Below the pieces are notes generated by a model, which did not search any database, had not been told where the DNA came from, and was given only the letters and a program-made list of their open reading frames with translations. From positions 82,865-146,864 of the forward strand of contig CAVQGN010000009.1 in assembly GCA_963712055.1 (NCBI GenBank): 64,000 bases of DNA, given 5' to 3'. Both the position numbers and the translations under genes were made by a program. Shown here one piece after another: positions 63,094 through 64,000 of this stretch. The stretch is from JAHBVL01 sp963712055 (GTDB taxonomy: Bacteria > Chloroflexota > Chloroflexia > Thermomicrobiales > UBA6265). Numbering within the stretch: the stretch's first letter is position 1; each line of letters opens with the position of its first letter.

Positions 63094-64000
63094 ATGTCGA
63101 GTCGTCGTTTCGTCTTAGGTCGAATCCGGTTTGTCTTTCTTTCCCTGCTCCTCGTGTTCTCGATGGCAGCGCCGGTGGCGGCGCAAACGACAAATTCTGA
63201 ACAGGAGCGAATCGAACAGCAGGCCGCTGCCGCCAATGCCCTTTTCGAGATCCTCGATTACGCTGCGGCGCGGGAATTCGATGCGATGTACGATCGCCTT
63301 CATCCCGATGTCCGCGACCGCGTCGCAGATAACGTCGCGATCGCACTCTTTGCGGACGTCTATTCGCGAGCCCTGCCTGCGGAAGCCATTACGACGAACA
63401 TCACCGTCGCCCCGTGGACCTGGCCGGTGAACGGGGTGACCTATGAGACGGCAGCGGAGCTCACCGTCGCTATTCCGATTGTCGACGAGACTGGAACCAA
63501 GATCTGGATCGAAGATACGTGGTACCTGGTGGAGGAAAACGGCACCTGGTATTGGTTCCTGGGCACAAGCCAGGAGTTTCTCGATTCGATCACCGCGCAA
63601 TACGCCGACGCCACTCTCGACCAAACTGGAGGAACCGGGACACTTGTTCCTATCCCGCGCGAAGAGTTCATTCAGGCGATCGTCGACGACCTCGATGCTT
63701 TCTACCGCGATGTACTCAGTTACACCGATTTCCGTTATGTTTCGCCCGGAGTGGTCGTCGTGGAACCCGGCGATCAGGCGATGTCCGCCTGTGGAGCTGC
63801 AACTAGTGGGTTCCTCGGATTCTACTGTCCGGTCGATTCGATCCTCTATCTCGAGGAGTCCTTTCTCCTCGACCTTGTCGATTCAGGTCGTGATTTTGCG
63901 GCAGCGTTTGTGATTGGCCACGAATGGGCCCACCATGTCCAGACCGGTATTGGTTTCGATCGAACTACCGCGCCGAATGATTGGAACGAGTTGCATAGTA
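63094..64000 (+). CDS. secreted neutral zinc metallopeptidase, partial
   Basis: The frame runs from ATG 63094 to the window edge, giving about 302 residues so far. A basic start and hydrophobic signal peptide (cleavage near APVAAQ) precede a small alpha/beta domain (about residues 32-165) resembling an NTF2-like fold. The following peptidase part shows FYCPVDSILYL then FVIGHEWAHHVQ, the HExxH zinc motif with the catalytic Glu, as in the YpfJ/putative neutral zinc metallopeptidase family. The rest, including the third zinc ligand, lies beyond the window. It would cut proteins outside the cell. Low-GC or foreign signs are not seen. Confidence 0.85.
   Translation, partial: MSSRRFVLGRIRFVFLSLLLVFSMAAPVAAQTTNSEQERIEQQAAAANALFEILDYAAAREFDAMYDRLHPDVRDRVADNVAIALFADVYSRALPAEAITTNITVAPWTWPVNGVTYETAAELTVAIPIVDETGTKIWIEDTWYLVEENGTWYWFLGTSQEFLDSITAQYADATLDQTGGTGTLVPIPREEFIQAIVDDLDAFYRDVLSYTDFRYVSPGVVVVEPGDQAMSACGAATSGFLGFYCPVDSILYLEESFLLDLVDSGRDFAAAFVIGHEWAHHVQTGIGFDRTTAPNDWNELHS

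Overview
The window looks like chromosomal DNA of an aerobic Chloroflexota bacterium, most probably Thermomicrobia or a close environmental relative. This rests on moderately GC-rich codon use, GTG/TTG starts, several exported proteins whose mature N-terminus begins near a D/E-A-T-P motif, 7TM-type histidine kinases, and an aa3-type oxidase operon with a cytochrome-c-fused subunit II. The assignment is inferred from protein style, not from a marker gene tree. No rRNA, tRNA or CRISPR array was recognised.

Region by region. 0-7 kb: an HdeD-like membrane protein; a desulfinase-like (DszB-type) protein followed by a rhodanese; a zinc-ribbon/beta-propeller membrane protein; and a PhoD phosphatase. 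7.1-18 kb is a disturbed accessory stretch. It holds a frameshifted serine recombinase, a sensor kinase with a decayed response regulator, a frameshifted Tat-exported protein, a cupredoxin protein, a frameshifted SnoaL-cupin protein and a large XRE-ATPase-TPR regulator. Three dispersed 26-bp sites with the 12-2-12 design of Hin/Gin invertase sites lie in it (7757, 11712, 17877). 18-24 kb: two alpha/beta hydrolases with a NAD(P)H-hydrate epimerase, a secreted small-domain protein and arginyl-tRNA synthetase. 24.7-31.2 kb: the cytochrome c oxidase operon coxB-coxA-coxC-coxD-ctaG plus two small membrane genes, closed by a strong terminator.

31-38.5 kb: GMC oxidoreductase, proline-racemase-family enzyme, MFS exporter, M28 peptidase, a DEDDh exonuclease and an ArsR-SRPBCC pair. 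38.5-43.3 kb (minus strand): peptide-type ABC binding protein, two permeases and heme A synthase. 43.4-46 kb: thioesterase, HipA-like kinase and DUF3037 protein, and a secreted protein. 46.2-50.4 kb: sucA-sucB. 50.7-55.1 kb: a copper/redox cluster (Sco1, tandem PCuAC, cupredoxin-like, TlpA, CcdA) that fits CuA assembly for the oxidase. 55-64 kb: PNPOx-like protein, second cupredoxin protein, frameshifted creatinase-like M24 protein, arsR and frameshifted arsM, a hibernation-factor-like protein, small XRE regulator, LigB-type dioxygenase, tandem UspA, a glycine-repeat protein and the start of a secreted zinc metallopeptidase cut by the window edge.

Together the window carries much of the terminal respiratory machinery (oxidase, heme A, copper delivery, TCA entry) around a recombination-scarred segment. 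Six genes carry apparent single-base frameshifts. True decay and residual assembly indels cannot be told apart here.
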